Below, piece after piece: positions 4,776 to 12,014 of a stretch of DNA of 12,014 bases. Both the position numbers and the translations under genes were made by a program. Source of the DNA: Nitrospirota bacterium. Its GTDB lineage: Bacteria > Nitrospinota_A > UBA7883. The stretch lies in contig DRJW01000418.1 of assembly GCA_011052055.1 (NCBI GenBank), positions 1 to 12,014 on the forward strand, written 5' to 3'. The notes under the pieces are model-generated. The model had not been told where the DNA came from, ran no database searches, and was given only the letters and a program-made list of their open reading frames with translations. Each line of letters begins with the position of its first letter. Positions within the stretch are counted from its first letter, which is position 1.

Positions 4776-7687
4776 CACCGGAAGTTTTGTCCGAAACTAC
4801 ATCTAACCCAAAAGACGCTCTTAACGGAATATTACGTCTGCTCGATATACGGCCGGATTTAAAAAAAACCGATATAGATCGCCTCTTGCCGCTGGCCCAT
4901 ATTTTCTCAGCCAGCGATTATCTTACCGACTGGCTTATCGCAAGGCCGGAGGAGATCGACTGGGCGCTAGATTATGGCGGGCTCGCCGCTCCCCGTGATG
5001 AAAAAGAGATGGCTGTCAACCTCAAAGAGTTGATGGCAAGGCTTGACGCGATGAGCGCCCTTCGCCGGTTTAAACACAGGGAGCTTTGCCGGATATGCGC
5101 GCGGGATCTTTCCGGGCAGGCTTCGTTCGAGGAGACGGCGCAAGATTGGTCGACGGTGGCCGATCTGGCCATAGACACCGCGATTGAAATCGCCGAATCG
5201 GCCGCTTTAAAAAAATACGGAGACCCGATATATACAGAGCTAACCTGCGATACGGAGCGTATCGCAAGATTCGCCGCGCTGGGGCTTGGTAAACTGGGCG
5301 GCAAAGAGCTGAATATCTCATCCGACGTAGACCTCATTTTCATCCATTCTTCCGATAACGGAGCCACGTCGGGGCCCTTATCGATACCGCTACACGAATT
5401 TTTCGTCCGGATCGCCCGCGAGGTTACTCGCCTTGTAAGCGAAGTGACCGAAGAGGGGTTCGTGTTCCGGGTGGATCTTGATCTGCGCCCCGAAGGCAAA
5501 GCGGGCGAGATCACCAACTCCATCGGCGCCATGGAAATTTATTACGAATCGTGGGGCCAGCAATGGGAGCGCCAGGCGCTGATAAAAGCCAGACATTGCG
5601 GCGGCGGCAGGGAAGTGAGCCAGGAGGTTATAAACAGGCTCCACCCGTTTGTGTACCGCAAATATATGGACGAGGGCGGCTTAAAAGAAATATCAGCCAT
5701 GAAAAAAAAGATCGACCTGACATTGAGCGGATCAAAGGATATCGCGTACGACATCAAGCTGGGGCGGGGCGGCATCCGTGAAATTGAATTTGTGGCCCAG
5801 TCGATGCAACTGCTTTACGGAGCCCGCCACAGCGATCTTCAGACCCAGTCTACGATCAAAGCTCTTGATGTCTGTGACTTTCTCGGTTTTCTTTCCACGC
5901 CTCACTACAGGGATCTAAAAGATACTTACTACTTCCATAGAAAACTTGAGAACCGGATACAGTACGACCGCAACCAGCAAACACACAAAATCCCGAATGA
6001 CAAACAAAGAAAAGAAAAGCTGGGCAGGCTCATGGGGTTTGATACCGGCGATCCGGCTGGCGCTTTAATGACTGATGTTAAAAAACGGATGAAACGCATA
6101 AGGGAGATTTTCGACCTGTTTTTCATCCAGGATGAAAAAACCGGCTCGGAGACTTTTCCTTATCCTTTGGACGATGAAGGGGCCGGAGCTGTATGGCTCG
6201 ACAAGCTGAGGTTCGATCACCCCCGAACGTCGGCCAAAGCCTTGAACCTGCTACGCAATGGAAGCAGTTTTTCGCACCCTTCAGAGCGAAGCGTTATGGC
6301 GTTTGACAGGTTCGGGCCATACATTGTCTCCCAGGCGGCCTTCACCCCCTGGCCGGATCATGTCATTTTAGGATTTTCCAATTTTGTAGAATCGAGGGCG
6401 GGCCAGGGAGGCCGGGATCTTCTGTACGAGTTGCTGGACGAGCACAGGCCGGTTATAAAACTGCTTTCAGCCATATTCTCCTCCTCCGAGTATCTGACTG
6501 CGGCTCTGCTTCGCCAACCCGATCTTTTAGACAGGCTACTCGTATCCGACCCGGTGGAAAAACCGGCGGATCGTTCAGCGTACACATTGGAGTTTAAACA
6601 GAATATTTCAGGAAAATCATCAGTAGAGACCAGGCTGGGGCTCTTAAACTCTTTTCGGGCGGCGGAGAGTCTGAGATTGGGTTTAAGAAGAATATTAGGC
6701 TTAACCGACAGGTTCGGACAAATGAACGGCCTTACACTCCTCGCAGAAGAATATATAAAAGCGGTCGCTTATCTTGCGCAGGAGGAAATCGATAAAACGA
6801 GCGGAGCGCCGGAAGATGTGAAGTGGGTTTTGGTAGCCGCCGGAAAACTGGGCAGACGGGAAATGAATTTCGGATCGGATATAGACCTTCTTGTTTTTTA
6901 TGATAACGACGACAACGACACAGGAGACGCCTCTGCTTATAATTACGTCGTCCTTCTCGTCCAGCGCGTCATCCGGCTCTCTGGAGCCATGACGCCGTTC
7001 GGAGACGGATACCAGATCGATATGCGCCTGCGTCCCGAAGGAGAGGCTGGCCCTCTTGTGGTCTCGTACAACGCGATGGTTGATTATTACAATAATCGGG
7101 GGCAAGTATGGGAAAGGCTTGCGCTTGTCGGCGCCAGGCCTATTTGCGGAGACAAAAAATTTACCCGCAAGGTCATGGGCGCTCTCGGCTCTTTTATCAA
7201 GCCAGGCGATCTTCTTAAACCTTCCGACTCGGATAAAATCGTAAAAATCCGCGAACGCATCGCCAGCGAGAGAGTAAAACCTGGCGTTGTGGATATAAAG
7301 TTCGGACGGGGCGGATTGATGGAGATAGAGTTTATCTGCCAGTGGCTCGCCATGGAAAACCGGGAAACGCCCAGGGAAGACGGGCCTTTTACATTATCCA
7401 TGCTCAAAACAGCGCGCGCAAAAAAATGGCTTGAAAAAGATGTGGCGGACGATCTTATCAAAGCCTATCTTTTTCTCCGGTCTTTAGAGGATACTTTAAG
7501 GATGGACAAAGAAAAAGCCGTAAACGTGATACCCGTTTCCGATACGATCCTGCTTAACCGCCTGTCGAGGGCGATGGAGGAGACTCCCGGTGGAAGCGGG
7601 GGGCTTGTCGAGGTCATTAAAGAGACAATGAGAAAAGTTTCGGGTATCTATCTCCGGTTTTTCGAGCTCCGGGGGGAGAAAAAATGA
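4772..7687 (+). CDS. glnE: Bifunctional glutamine synthetase adenylyltransferase / adenylyl-removing enzyme
   Basis: A 971-residue cytosolic enzyme that attaches AMP to, and removes it from, a tyrosine of each glutamine synthetase subunit, switching nitrogen assimilation down or up under PII control. Two nucleotidyltransferase halves are visible. The N-terminal deadenylylating half has LGKLGGKELN (172-181) with SSDVDL (183-188), RVDLDLRPEGKAG (233-245) and IKLGRGGIREIEF (328-340). The C-terminal adenylylating half has AAGKLGRREMNFGSDIDL (689-706), DMRLRPEGEAGPL (750-762) and DIKFGRGGLMEIEF (841-854). Metal-binding aspartates D185/D187 and D703/D705 are intact. A helical PII-responsive linker joins the halves. 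The length is typical. The ATG overlaps the preceding stop as ATGA, with GAGG 7 nt upstream, and the gene overlaps dprA the same way. glnA and glnB are not in the window. Confidence 0.97.
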   Translation: MTPEVLSETTSNPKDALNGILRLLDIRPDLKKTDIDRLLPLAHIFSASDYLTDWLIARPEEIDWALDYGGLAAPRDEKEMAVNLKELMARLDAMSALRRFKHRELCRICARDLSGQASFEETAQDWSTVADLAIDTAIEIAESAALKKYGDPIYTELTCDTERIARFAALGLGKLGGKELNISSDVDLIFIHSSDNGATSGPLSIPLHEFFVRIAREVTRLVSEVTEEGFVFRVDLDLRPEGKAGEITNSIGAMEIYYESWGQQWERQALIKARHCGGGREVSQEVINRLHPFVYRKYMDEGGLKEISAMKKKIDLTLSGSKDIAYDIKLGRGGIREIEFVAQSMQLLYGARHSDLQTQSTIKALDVCDFLGFLSTPHYRDLKDTYYFHRKLENRIQYDRNQQTHKIPNDKQRKEKLGRLMGFDTGDPAGALMTDVKKRMKRIREIFDLFFIQDEKTGSETFPYPLDDEGAGAVWLDKLRFDHPRTSAKALNLLRNGSSFSHPSERSVMAFDRFGPYIVSQAAFTPWPDHVILGFSNFVESRAGQGGRDLLYELLDEHRPVIKLLSAIFSSSEYLTAALLRQPDLLDRLLVSDPVEKPADRSAYTLEFKQNISGKSSVETRLGLLNSFRAAESLRLGLRRILGLTDRFGQMNGLTLLAEEYIKAVAYLAQEEIDKTSGAPEDVKWVLVAAGKLGRREMNFGSDIDLLVFYDNDDNDTGDASAYNYVVLLVQRVIRLSGAMTPFGDGYQIDMRLRPEGEAGPLVVSYNAMVDYYNNRGQVWERLALVGARPICGDKKFTRKVMGALGSFIKPGDLLKPSDSDKIVKIRERIASERVKPGVVDIKFGRGGLMEIEFICQWLAMENRETPREDGPFTLSMLKTARAKKWLEKDVADDLIKAYLFLRSLEDTLRMDKEKAVNVIPVSDTILLNRLSRAMEETPGGSGGLVEVIKETMRKVSGIYLRFFELRGEKK

Positions 7688-8790
7688 GCGACGACAGACT
7701 GTGCAAAATCGCGCTCAACGCCATACCTTATATGCACCCGGTTATCTTTCAAAAGCTTACGGACGCCTGCGGCTCGGCCTGTGCAGTATTTAAAACCAGC
7801 GCGGAAGATTTGGCGCGCATAAACGACGTTCCCGAATCACTCGCGGACAAAATCAGGGCTTGCGACCCGGTGAAACTGGCCGAAAGCGAAATATCCTACG
7901 CGGACAAAATTGGAGCCTACATTATCACCATGGGCGAGGAGGGCTATCCCAAACCATTGTCAAGCGTGTTCGCGCCCCCGCCAGTTCTTTCCATTAACGG
8001 ACAATGGCGCAAAGAAGACTCAATCAGTATTGCGGTCGTGGGAACCCGTATCCCTACAACCTATGGAAAAATTATGACGGAGAAAATGTCCACGTCTCTG
8101 GTCGAATCGGGATTTACAGTGATATCGGGGCTGGCTAGAGGAGTGGACGGGGTCGCGCATCGCGCCGCGATAAAAGCCGGTGGACGGACTATGGCTGTGC
8201 TTGGTTGCGGACTTAACATCTACTACCCGCCGGAGCATCGCAAATTACAGCGCGCGATACCGGAGCATGGCGCCGTGATAAGCCAGTTTTCGTTCACCAC
8301 AGGGCCCGGCAAGACACTTTTTCCGATCCGCAACCGGGTAATCAGCGGCCTTTCGCTGGGAACGCTTGTGATAGAAGCGCCGGTAAAAAGCGGCGCGTTA
8401 ATCACCGCCTATTCCGCGCTCAACGACAACAGGGATGTGTTCGCCCTGCCAGGGCCTGTCAATTCGAAGAAAAGCGAGGGAACTAACAAGCTTATTAAAA
8501 AAGGACATGCCAAACTCGTGCAGTCTGTGGATGATATTATCGAGGAACTGCCAGAATATATCCTCGGCCTGACTAAACCGAGGCAGGCGAGCCTGAACCT
8601 TAAAAAGGAGGCCAGGCTTACAGAAAATGAGAAAACCGTGATAAAGCATATAGATAGCAATGAGAAGCATATAGACCAGGTTGCTGTAAATAGTGGTTTG
8701 CCATTGAACACGGTATCTGCTATACTCCTTTCCCTTGAAATCAAAGGGCTTGTAAAACAGGTGGCCGGCAAGATGTTCTTGCGCCATTGA
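7684..8790 (+). CDS. dprA: DNA-processing protein DprA (Smf)
   Basis: A 368-residue cytosolic protein that binds incoming single-stranded DNA and loads RecA during natural transformation. Residues 1-60 form a helical N-terminal domain. The Rossmann-type core follows: IAVVGTRIPTTYG (116-128), ISGLARGVDGVAHRAAI (147-163), TMAVLGCGLNIYYPPEH (169-185), LFPIRNRVISGLSLGTLVIEA (212-232), SGALITA (236-242) and LPGPVN (255-260). A winged-helix C-terminal domain spans about 311-368. Most DprA proteins have an SExPxG motif just before FPxRNR; here it reads SQFSFTTGPG, with Glu replaced by Gln at 201. The start is well supported by GGGGGGAG 5 nt before the ATG, inside the end of glnE. It is the last gene before a terminator. 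No other competence genes are in the window, so uptake ability cannot be judged. Confidence 0.96.
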   Translation: MSDDRLCKIALNAIPYMHPVIFQKLTDACGSACAVFKTSAEDLARINDVPESLADKIRACDPVKLAESEISYADKIGAYIITMGEEGYPKPLSSVFAPPPVLSINGQWRKEDSISIAVVGTRIPTTYGKIMTEKMSTSLVESGFTVISGLARGVDGVAHRAAIKAGGRTMAVLGCGLNIYYPPEHRKLQRAIPEHGAVISQFSFTTGPGKTLFPIRNRVISGLSLGTLVIEAPVKSGALITAYSALNDNRDVFALPGPVNSKKSEGTNKLIKKGHAKLVQSVDDIIEELPEYILGLTKPRQASLNLKKEARLTENEKTVIKHIDSNEKHIDQVAVNSGLPLNTVSAILLSLEIKGLVKQVAGKMFLRH

Positions 8791-8822
8791 CAGGCCGCTG
8801 AAAAATAATTTTCAGCGGCCTG
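8791..8822. repeat. Perfect 14-bp stem-loop after dprA
   Basis: CAGGCCGCTGAAAA (8791-8804) and its exact complement (8809-8822) flank loop ATAA, starting directly after the dprA stop codon. No T-run follows, so alone it is not a classic terminator. It may protect the dprA 3' end. It also supplies the left boundary of the larger palindromic segment 8796-8935. Confidence 0.85.
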
Positions 8823-8827
8823 GTATA

Positions 8828-8854
8828 GCGGTACATGGAAGTACCGCCATTTTT
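8828..8854 (+). terminator. Rho-independent terminator after dprA
   Basis: GCGGTAC (8828-8834) and GTACCGC (8841-8847) form a perfect 7-bp GC-rich stem with a 6-nt loop. CA and five T residues follow (8850-8854). It lies 38 nt past the dprA stop and should end the glnE-dprA transcript, so topA probably has its own promoter. Confidence 0.7.
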
Positions 8855-8870
8855 CAAAAATGAAAAATGA

Positions 8871-8902
8871 GGAAAAGCGGAAACCACGTTTTTTGCTTTT
8901 CC
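8871..8902 (+). other. Long stem-loop in the topA leader region
   Basis: GGAAAAGC (8871-8878) pairs with GCTTTTCC (8895-8902). Allowing two G-U pairs, the stem extends to 13 bp with a 6-nt loop (8884-8889). It sits 64 nt before the chosen topA start. It could be a leader hairpin or part of the repeated element. Confidence 0.5.
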
Positions 8903-8966
8903 AGTTGAAAAAGCCATGGAGGGACTTTTTCAGCGCATTGTTAAAAACGGAGTTCGTAGAGTAAAA

Positions 8967-11270
8967 ATGAGTAAATCCCTGGTCATTGTCGAGTCCCCGG
9001 CTAAAGCTTCGACCTTAAAAAAGTACCTGGGGAAAAATTATGATGTCATGGCCACGGTCGGCCATATCAAAAACCTGCCCAAATCAAAGCTGGGAGTCGA
9101 TATAGAAAACGGCTACAGCCCAACCTTTGTGACTATAAAAGGTAAAGGCGAGATAATTAAAAAGCTTAAAGCCGCCGCCAAGAAAGCAGACACCATATAC
9201 CTTGCCCCTGACCCGGATCGGGAAGGAGAGGCTATCGCCACTCATATTGCGGGAGAGCTGGGTAAAAACAAAAAAGTCTACCGGGTTGAGTTCAACGAGA
9301 TAACAAAAAAAGCCGTTCTCAAAGCCATGAAAAACTATCACGAGATAAACCAGAACCTGGCGAACGCCCAGATGGCAAGACGAGTGCTCGACCGGCTTAT
9401 GGGCTACAAGCTCTCCCCTCTACTGTGGGAGAAAGTGCGCCGCGGCCTCTCGGCTGGCAGGGTGCAGTCGGTCGCTCTTCGCCTGATAGTCGAGCGGGAG
9501 AGGGAAATCCAGGCGTTCAACCCGGTCGAATACTGGTCTATCATCGGCACAGTAGAAGGGAAAAGCCCGCCGCCTTTTGAGATCAAGGTATTTCAGCACA
9601 AAGGCAAAAAAGCGGAGATCGGGTCGGGAGAGCAGGCGGAGAAGATCGCGAAGATCATAGAGGCGTCCGACCTTGTTATCTCGAAGATAAGCAAAAAAGA
9701 GAGAAAGAGAAACCCTTCGGCGCCCTTTATCACCTCCACGCTACAGCAAGAAGCAAGCTCCAAGATGCGTTACTCGGCCAAACGGACAATGGGGATAGCC
9801 CAGAAACTCTACGAAGGGATGGACGTGGGCGAGGGCGACCCGGTGGGGCTTATAACCTACATGAGAACAGACTCTAGCCGTGTCTCCGACGAGGCCGTAT
9901 CCGAAGTCCGGTCTTATATAAAAGATAGTTTCGGCGCCAACTACCTTCCGAAAGACCCGATTAAATACAAGACCAAAAAATCGGCTCAGGACGCCCACGA
10001 GGCGATCCGCCCCACATCGGCCCTGCGATCCCCCGAATCGATCAAGCCGAAACTGTCCAAAGACGAGTTCGCCCTTTACGAGCTGATATGGAAACGTTTC
10101 GTCTCATCCCAGATGACTCAAGCGGTACTGGACTTGACAGCGGTGGATGTCAAAGTGGACGATTACACGCTCCGCGCCTCCGGCTCTATTCTGAAATTCG
10201 ATGGATTCCTGAAAGTTTATGAGGAAATCAGAGATAACGGCGCCCCGGAGCCGAAAGATGAAAAGGATAAGCGCCTGCCGCCCGATCTTAAAGAAAACGA
10301 TAAACTGAAACTTTTGAACCTTGAGAGAAAACAACACTTCACCCAGCCGCCCCCCAGGTTCTCTGAAGCGATGCTTATACGGGAGCTGGAGGAAAAAGGA
10401 ATCGGGCGGCCCTCCACATACGCCGGGATCATGGGGGTTATACAGGAGCGGGAATATTGCGACTCTGTTGACAGGCGCCTTACGCCGTCGGAGCTTGGAA
10501 TGCTTGTAACCGATCTGCTGGTTGAGAATTTCCCCGATATTGTCAACGTAGAGTTCACGGCCCAGATGGAGCAAGAGCTGGACCGGGTGGAGGAGGGGAA
10601 AAAAGAGTGGACGGCGGCGCTCGACGACTTCTACAAGCCGTTTCAGGCCGCTTTGGAGAAAGCGCAGGTCAACATGCGCAATGTAAAAACAGAAGTTGAA
10701 AAAACGGATCACGTTTGCGAGAAGTGCGGAAAAGAAATGGTCATCAAGTTCGGGCGGTTCGGAAAATTTCTGGCCTGCTCCGGGTATCCTGAATGCAAAA
10801 ACACGAAGCAGATTGAAAAAGACGGAACTGTATCCAAGGTCGAGCAGACGCCGGACGAGCCGACCGATTTTAAATGCGAAAAGTGCGGAACGCCCATGGT
10901 GATTAAGACAGGACGGTTCGGGCGGTTCATCGCGTGCGGAAACTATCCCGAATGCAAAACCACCAAAGCCATCGGGATCGGAATAAAGTGTCCAAGGCCT
11001 GGCTGTGGCGGGGAGTTGACAAAAAAACGGAGCCGGAGGGGAAAGTTTTTTTACGGGTGCGATCAATATCCAGACTGCGACTTCGCGGTCTGGAGCGAGC
11101 CGGTGGATGAGCCGTGCCCCCAGTGCGAATATACATTTCTGACCAAAAAAGTCCTTAAATCGGGAACCTTTCTTAGTTGCGCCAACAAGGAATGTGGGTA
11201 TAAAAAGGAGATTGCCGAAACCGAGGAGGCGGCTCAATCCGAAAAGTCGCAGTCGTCGGCGGCGGGTTAG
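8967..11270 (+). CDS. topA: DNA topoisomerase I (type IA)
   Basis: A 767-residue enzyme that relaxes negative supercoils by cutting one strand through a 5'-phosphotyrosine. The TOPRIM domain (1-~115) has catalytic E9 in IVESPAK and D82/D84 in PDPDREGE. Further motifs are LSAGRVQSVALRL (161-173), the active-site tyrosine Y298 in ITYMRTDS, QDAHEAIRPT (341-350) and RFSEAMLIRELEEKGIGRP (464-482). The C-terminus carries four C4 zinc ribbons: C584/587/604/610, C637/640/657/663, C675/680/698/704 and C717/720/738/743, ending in a Ser/Gln/Ala tail. I chose the ATG at 8967 (MSKSLVIVE) because family members start there. An in-frame ATG at 8916 would add 17 residues that lie partly in the palindromic segment. 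The ribosome site is GGAG 14 nt upstream, or AGAG at 5 nt. The end overlaps trmFO. Confidence 0.97.
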   Translation: MSKSLVIVESPAKASTLKKYLGKNYDVMATVGHIKNLPKSKLGVDIENGYSPTFVTIKGKGEIIKKLKAAAKKADTIYLAPDPDREGEAIATHIAGELGKNKKVYRVEFNEITKKAVLKAMKNYHEINQNLANAQMARRVLDRLMGYKLSPLLWEKVRRGLSAGRVQSVALRLIVEREREIQAFNPVEYWSIIGTVEGKSPPPFEIKVFQHKGKKAEIGSGEQAEKIAKIIEASDLVISKISKKERKRNPSAPFITSTLQQEASSKMRYSAKRTMGIAQKLYEGMDVGEGDPVGLITYMRTDSSRVSDEAVSEVRSYIKDSFGANYLPKDPIKYKTKKSAQDAHEAIRPTSALRSPESIKPKLSKDEFALYELIWKRFVSSQMTQAVLDLTAVDVKVDDYTLRASGSILKFDGFLKVYEEIRDNGAPEPKDEKDKRLPPDLKENDKLKLLNLERKQHFTQPPPRFSEAMLIRELEEKGIGRPSTYAGIMGVIQEREYCDSVDRRLTPSELGMLVTDLLVENFPDIVNVEFTAQMEQELDRVEEGKKEWTAALDDFYKPFQAALEKAQVNMRNVKTEVEKTDHVCEKCGKEMVIKFGRFGKFLACSGYPECKNTKQIEKDGTVSKVEQTPDEPTDFKCEKCGTPMVIKTGRFGRFIACGNYPECKTTKAIGIGIKCPRPGCGGELTKKRSRRGKFFYGCDQYPDCDFAVWSEPVDEPCPQCEYTFLTKKVLKSGTFLSCANKECGYKKEIAETEEAAQSEKSQSSAAG
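11224..11229 (+). promoter_or_regulatory. Perfect Shine-Dalgarno (AGGAGG) for trmFO inside topA
   Basis: AGGAGG lies within the last codons of topA. Its spacing to the ATC codon at 11237 is 7 nt, which is ideal for initiation. That spacing is the main reason for placing the trmFO start at a non-standard codon. Confidence 0.7.
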
Positions 11271-12014
11271 CCGGATCGGAGGCGGCGTGGCAGATCGCCC
11301 GCAGGGGGCGGGGTGAGATTATTGTCGATCTTATCGAAATGCGCCCGTCCCTTAAGACACCGGCGCATACCACCGGCCTGCTGGCCGAGCTTGTCTGCTC
11401 GAATTCTTTTAAATCACTATCTGTAAGCTCCCCTACGGGCAGGCTTAAGGCCGACCTTTCACTTATGGATTCGCTCATTATGCGCGAGGCTTTAAACTGC
11501 AGTGTCCCGGCGGGTAAAGCGTTGGCGGTCGACAGGATAAAACTGGGGGAAGCGGTGACCGCCGCCATTGAAGGGGAGGTGAATATTAATCTCGTCCGCA
11601 AAGAAGCGCGCGGCGTTCCTGAAGGTTATGACAGCGTAATTTTAGCCACAGGGCCCCTTACTTCGGCAAGCATGGCGGCGAGCATAGGAAAACTGATCGG
11701 AGGGGATCAGCTATATTTTTACGACGCCATCGCCCCGATTGTGGAGGCAGGCTCGATAGACATGAATATCGCCTTCGTCCAGGATCGATACGGGCAGGAA
11801 GGCCGGGGCGACTATCTCAACCTTCCGATGAATAGGGAAGAATACGAATTGTTTGTAAAAGCGCTCATACAGGCCGACGCCGTAGAGCCGGCGGAGTTTG
11901 AGCGGAAATATTATTTCGAGGGGTGCCTTCCGGTCGAGGAGATCGCAAGCAGGGGCGCCGACAGTCTCGCTTTCGGGCCACTTAAGCCGGTGGGGTTGAC
12001 TGACCCTGCGACGG
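11237..12014 (+). CDS. trmFO: TrmFO, folate/FAD-dependent tRNA (uracil-54-C5-)-methyltransferase; partial, apparent ATC start
   Basis: About 259 codons are visible; the gene continues past the window (family members are roughly 440 residues). TrmFO makes ribothymidine at position 54 of tRNA using methylenetetrahydrofolate and FADH2. Counting ATC as residue 1, the Rossmann FAD loop VAVVGGGLAGSEAAW spans 4-18, EMRP is at 34-37, catalytic C54 lies in ELVCSNSFKS, LATGPLTS is at 136-143, FYDAIAPIVE at 161-170, and the second catalytic cysteine C230 is in YFEGCLPVEE. The reading frame is open without breaks. No ATG, GTG, TTG or CTG precedes the FAD motif in frame: the frame opens after a TAA at 11201, and the first downstream ATG (11339) would remove the FAD loop. 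Typical proteins begin M-x-K-V-x-V-I-G-G-G, which matches ATC-CGA-AAA. It overlaps topA by 34 nt. Confidence 0.93.
   Translation, partial: MRKVAVVGGGLAGSEAAWQIARRGRGEIIVDLIEMRPSLKTPAHTTGLLAELVCSNSFKSLSVSSPTGRLKADLSLMDSLIMREALNCSVPAGKALAVDRIKLGEAVTAAIEGEVNINLVRKEARGVPEGYDSVILATGPLTSASMAASIGKLIGGDQLYFYDAIAPIVEAGSIDMNIAFVQDRYGQEGRGDYLNLPMNREEYELFVKALIQADAVEPAEFERKYYFEGCLPVEEIASRGADSLAFGPLKPVGLTDPAT

Larger units (their letters stand above)
8796..8935. mobile_element. MITE/REP-like palindromic segment bounded by 10-bp inverted repeats
   Basis: CGCTGAAAAA (8796-8805) is repeated inverted as TTTTTCAGCG (8926-8935), enclosing 140 bp. Nested inside or overlapping it are the 14-bp hairpin (8791-8822), the terminator hairpin (8828-8847), CATTTTT-C-AAAAATG (8848-8862), GGAAAAGC/GCTTTTCC (8871-8878/8895-8902) and TGAAAAAG/CTTTTTCA (8906-8913/8925-8932). 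CATTG occurs at 8785-8789 and again at 8936-8940, which could be a target duplication, although 6 nt separate the left copy from the terminal repeat. There is no transposase and no coding capacity. Either a non-autonomous element or a structured leader would explain it; copy number elsewhere in the genome would decide. Confidence 0.45.

Noticed and set aside
8916..8966. Upstream in-frame ATG as the topA start, adding 17 residues
   Set aside because: TopA proteins begin at the MSKSLVIVESPAK position; the extra residues derive partly from the palindromic segment and have no good ribosome site.
10104..11237. Long minus-strand reading frame opposite topA
   Set aside because: It is the antisense shadow of a well-identified gene; its translation is low-complexity (Phe/Leu/Arg-rich) with no domain.
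11339..11341. First in-frame ATG as the trmFO start
   Set aside because: It would delete the GGGLAGSE FAD-binding loop, although an intact, in-frame loop is encoded upstream behind AGGAGG.

Overview
The window is a compact stretch of bacterial chromosome, moderately GC-rich by eye, dominated by housekeeping genes. It carries GlnE together with folate-dependent TrmFO, a DUF1858 redox-disulfide protein and the order dprA-topA-trmFO. That combination suggests a Deltaproteobacteria- or Nitrospinota-like lineage. This is an inference from gene content, not a phylogenetic result. There is no rRNA, tRNA, CRISPR array, phage gene or transposase.

Layout. (1) 1-284: a 29-bp tandem repeat, then a small minus-strand DUF1858 protein. 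(2) 394-588: rpmB (ribosomal protein bL28), divergent from DUF1858 and with a plausible sigma70 promoter. (3) 697-2126: a minus-strand fetA-fetB two-gene ABC transporter operon, overlapping by 4 nt and converging on rpmB. (4) 2127-2302: an AT-rich divergent intergenic region with a good promoter and clustered TTGAC half-sites. (5) 2303-4775: a short J-domain protein, an orphan ParB-like protein and a radical SAM protein of the spore photoproduct lyase (SPL) family. (6) 4772-8790: glnE and dprA. The radical SAM gene overlaps glnE, and glnE overlaps dprA, each by an ATGA junction, so the three are probably translationally coupled. (7) 8791-8935: a hairpin-dense non-coding segment containing a Rho-independent terminator and bounded by 10-bp inverted repeats. 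(8) 8967-12014: topA followed by an overlapping trmFO that runs off the window.

How they work together. GlnE sets the adenylylation state of glutamine synthetase, DprA loads RecA on incoming single-stranded DNA, TopA relaxes negative supercoils, and TrmFO methylates U54 of tRNA. Their linkage is positional rather than one pathway. The least explained block is J-domain / ParB-like / SPL-like.

The sharpest anomalies are these. trmFO has a perfect AGGAGG Shine-Dalgarno but no ATG, GTG or TTG at the right place, and the codon there is ATC. The SPL-like enzyme has the radical SAM cysteines but no cysteine where true SPL keeps its hydrogen-donor Cys. The octamer ATCGCAAG occurs seven times on the + strand and I found none on the - strand. 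The dprA-topA gap looks like a MITE- or REP-like element.
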